Source of the DNA: Paraburkholderia caffeinilytica
GTDB lineage: Bacteria; Pseudomonadota; Gammaproteobacteria; Burkholderiales; Burkholderiaceae
NCBI RefSeq assembly: GCF_003368325.1
Contig: NZ_CP031466.1
Location: 2,294,001 to 2,358,000, forward strand
Length of the DNA: 64,000 nt
Reading direction: 5' to 3'
The notes under the pieces were generated by a model. That model made no database searches. It had not been told where the DNA came from and worked only from the letters and a program-made list of their open reading frames with translations. The number at the start of each line of letters is the position of its first letter. The stretch's first letter is position 1. Of this stretch, positions 61,515 to 64,000 are shown one piece after another. The translations under genes were made by a program, and so were the position numbers.

Positions 61515-63593
61515 TCACGGCGCATTGATTTTATGCTCGATATGCGTCAAGTCGAACAAGTTCTCTTCACTGCCCGGCTGATTCCCGTTATTTGGCGGCG
61601 GGACGGGTTGTGTATCGTCCTTTTGCGTCCAGTTTTCCGATTTATAATCAAGCGATTTTCCTCGGATATATCCGTACCTGTCCGACGAGATATTTGCCAA
61701 CGTGGACGCGTCTTTTACGATTACTGGCCGCAGAAAGATCAGCAAATTCGTCTTCTCTCTATTCTTCGTCTCATTCCTGAACAAATACCCCAACAAAGGC
61801 ACCTTTGAAATCCAGGGCAGGCTGCTGTTTCCATTGGTATAAGAGTCGCTGATCAGTCCACCCAGCACCACGATCTGACCATCGTCAGCCAGGATTGTCG
61901 ACTGAAGCGCCCGCTTATTGATACTGGATCCGCCGGCGTTGTTGGAAGTTCCACTGATGACGCTTGAATCCTCCTGGTAAAGCTGCAGTCTGATTGTTCC
62001 TCCCTGATTGATCTGCGGTTTTACATCCAGCATGATCCCGACATCCTGACGATCGTAAGTATTAAACGCAGAGGCAGAAGAGGAGCTGGTCGTGTTGGTC
62101 GAATAAGTTCCGGTCTCAATCGGAATGTTGGTTCCGACAAGTATTCGGGCTTCGTGGTTGTCGAGCGTAAGCAGACTCGGAGTGGATAAGATGTTCACGT
62201 CGGAGTTTGTCTGCAGGGCCTGAAACAGACCCTTGGTGCCCAAAATATTCCCGAAGCCGGCAACTATTCCGACATTGGTTGTAGATGCAGCAAGAGTCGC
62301 GAGACCTGAAGTGGTTAACCACTGAATTCCAAACTGCCCCGTTTTATCCGACGACACCTCCATGATCAGCGATTCAATGTAGATCTGAACCTTGCGTTGA
62401 TCCAGCCGGGCGATAACCGTGCTGAGATTTTTGAATACGGGTTCCGAAGCGGTGATGATCAAGGAATTGGTGGAGACATCGGCCACGATTTCCCCATTTC
62501 CTTTATCGCCATCCTGATCATCCGAATTCGGTACGGCGCCTGCGCTGGCGCCGCCCACGCCAGACGAAGCCCCCGTAGTCGTCGATGCCCCCGAAGACGT
62601 CGATGTGGTGCCACCGATACTGGGTAACGGAGGCAGTGAACCGTCGCTATTCGAAAGATGGGACGAACCTGCGCCGTTTCCCTTGGATTGCGCACTACCG
62701 TCCTTCGAATCGCCGGAGTTTGATTGGCCCAATATCTTGCGCAACGTCTTTGCGATGTCAGTGGCGTCGGCGTTTCGCAGCGTAACGATGTGGATGTTGC
62801 CTGGGGTTCGGGCAGGCGTGTCAAGCTTGATCACCAGCGCTTCCGCTTCCTTCAAACGCTCGGACTCGCCGGAGCGGAGCACGATGGAATTGGTTCGGGG
62901 ATCAGCCGTCACTGTAACTTTTTGCGTCGGATCCGATTCCCCAATGGCACTCATGTCCAGCAGTTTCTGAACCTGCGGAACAGTAGTGGCCGCATCGGCG
63001 AAGTTGAGCTGCACGACATCGATATGGGGTTCCGATGCGGCGTCAATGCCGGCAATGACCGCTGCTATTCTCCGAATATTGTCCGCGTAATCAGTGACGA
63101 CAATTGTGTTATTACCGGGGTAAGCGCTAACGGTATTATTGGGTGAAATCAACGGCCGAAGAATGGGCAATACACTGTTAGCAGATTCCCGGTGCAGATG
63201 AAAAACCTGTGTGACGACTTGATCGCCCTTTGCGACAGGTGCATTTCCAACATAAGTCGACACGCCTTGTAGCTTCGCGTCCGCTTCCGGCACGATCTTG
63301 ATGACTCCGTGATCTTGCAATAACGTGAATCCCTGCATCCGCAACGCGGATTCCAGTGTCTTGATCGCGACCTCGTCGGATACCGGGTTTTCCGACACCA
63401 GGTTAAGTTGGCCTGTTACTCTGGGATCGACGATTATGGTTTTTCCTGTGGCCGCTCCAATTGCGCGTGCCACCTGCGCGATGTCGGTATTCGCGAAATT
63501 CATCGTGACGCTGGCCATAGACAACGGCGAGCAGAACAGAAGCGATGTACACAGAAAAACGCAAGCTGCTTTATGGAAAGATTCTCGTCTCAT
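61515..63593 (-). CDS. gspD: Type II secretion secretin GspD
   Basis: The 692-residue protein has a signal peptide (about 1-27) and an N0 domain (VTMNFANTDIAQVARAIGAA). Three N-domain repeats with NTIVVTDYADNIRRIAAVI-like sequence follow, with a long Gly/Ser linker between the second and third repeats (about residues 288-350). The secretin pore domain contains VQIYIESLIMEVSSDKTGQF and VGIMLDVKPQINQGGTIRLQ. GspD forms the outer-membrane pore of the type II machine, but no other gsp gene is in the window. Codon use appears less GC-rich than in neighbours and the upstream flank is AT-rich, as in transferred DNA. Confidence 0.93.
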   Translation of the reverse strand: MRRESFHKAACVFLCTSLLFCSPLSMASVTMNFANTDIAQVARAIGAATGKTIIVDPRVTGQLNLVSENPVSDEVAIKTLESALRMQGFTLLQDHGVIKIVPEADAKLQGVSTYVGNAPVAKGDQVVTQVFHLHRESANSVLPILRPLISPNNTVSAYPGNNTIVVTDYADNIRRIAAVIAGIDAASEPHIDVVQLNFADAATTVPQVQKLLDMSAIGESDPTQKVTVTADPRTNSIVLRSGESERLKEAEALVIKLDTPARTPGNIHIVTLRNADATDIAKTLRKILGQSNSGDSKDGSAQSKGNGAGSSHLSNSDGSLPPLPSIGGTTSTSSGASTTTGASSGVGGASAGAVPNSDDQDGDKGNGEIVADVSTNSLIITASEPVFKNLSTVIARLDQRKVQIYIESLIMEVSSDKTGQFGIQWLTTSGLATLAASTTNVGIVAGFGNILGTKGLFQALQTNSDVNILSTPSLLTLDNHEARILVGTNIPIETGTYSTNTTSSSSASAFNTYDRQDVGIMLDVKPQINQGGTIRLQLYQEDSSVISGTSNNAGGSSINKRALQSTILADDGQIVVLGGLISDSYTNGNSSLPWISKVPLLGYLFRNETKNREKTNLLIFLRPVIVKDASTLANISSDRYGYIRGKSLDYKSENWTQKDDTQPVPPPNNGNQPGSEENLFDLTHIEHKINAP

Positions 63594-64000
63594 TTATAGC
63601 TCGATTTTCGTTTTACCAATAATTCATCGCTGAATTTGACCGGTACAATTTCGGCGCCATCTTGATTTATTTGTTTTCTGGAAAATTTTCAGCCGCAGCA
63701 ATGCTTTTCATGCTTTTCGTTGCAGTGTCCCCATTTTATATGCAGACATGGCCCTCTTGATTTACGGGGAAAGTGCCAAAAGCGACAAAGTATAGCTTTA
63801 TAGCGTTGTGATGATGCGGAGAATTAAATTTGACTTACTAATAGAAACTTTTAATAATATTTTGTCAATTTTCGTAAATTATCGCCGAATGCAAGGCCAT
63901 CTTTTTCCGGCGACACGCTTCGCGCCCTTTTTTATTTCTATGCTCATTGACTGTAATTATGATTTTTTGTTGATCCTTAATATTTTATTCATCGAAGTGT
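63594..64000. other. AT-rich region upstream of gspD
   Basis: The last 400 bases are far richer in A and T than the rest, with tracts such as AATAATATTTTG near 63852. No coding sequence is supported. It carries the leftward gspD promoter and may be a target of nucleoid proteins that silence foreign DNA. Confidence 0.55.

Overview
The window is high-GC DNA from a beta-proteobacterium, most likely Burkholderiaceae (Burkholderia, Paraburkholderia or Caballeronia). The left-edge fragment looks like the 2,2-dialkylglycine decarboxylase known from Burkholderia. The DUF1840, PpnP, DUF4142 and HPP-CBS genes, the many small TetR, MarR and LysR modules and the dense metabolic gene content also fit. No rRNA, tRNA, CRISPR array, intact insertion sequence or prophage was seen. 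The last 400 bases are markedly AT-rich.

Layout. 1-3.2 kb: end of a class III aminotransferase, a secreted lactonase-type propeller and a chemoreceptor. 3.5-6.2 kb: a TetR regulator with two operators, an SDR and a quinone-oxidoreductase-like enzyme. 6.3-8.7 kb: a second MurA-type enzyme and an epoxide hydrolase. 8.7-14 kb: a locus resembling the D-arginine (dauBAR) system, with an aminotransferase, an FAD D-amino-acid dehydrogenase and a basic amino acid binding protein divergent from an ornithine-cyclodeaminase-like reductase and a DauR-type regulator; a perfect 21-bp palindrome lies between the arms. 14-16.7 kb: a membrane diguanylate cyclase and two small ligand-binding-fold proteins. 16.7-21.8 kb: a sugar ABC transporter with L-fuconate dehydratase. 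22-25 kb: single metabolic genes. 25.2-28.7 kb: a puuB-puuR-puuA set (glutamylated putrescine route) led by a helically phased tandem operator array. 28.9-34 kb: a methyltransferase, an acetyltransferase and an operon of M24 peptidase, EphD-like hydrolase/SDR fusion and PF10118 protein behind a strong inverted repeat. 34.2-36.3 kb: an overlapping DUF4142, cupredoxin, ECF sigma and lectin-like operon.

36.6-42 kb: the most coherent regulatory unit. A MarR regulator sits among a CLC chloride channel, an HPP-CBS membrane protein, a DUF1840 protein, a universal stress protein and a 53-residue membrane peptide. Four copies of one operator (ATATCAC-N3-GTGATAT) lie in the intergenic gaps, suggesting a local regulon. 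42.2-49.3 kb: a regulator, a glycine-rich secreted protein, PpnP and a Tat-exported alkylsulfatase. 49.3-61.5 kb: oxidoreductase and regulator genes interleaved with decayed fragments (methyltransferase-like, YceI, SDR, GFA), then a lone ParA and a DnaJ-family protein. 61.5-63.6 kb: a solitary type II secretin (GspD) with an AT-rich upstream region.

Functions are read from sequence motifs and family knowledge only; no database search was possible.
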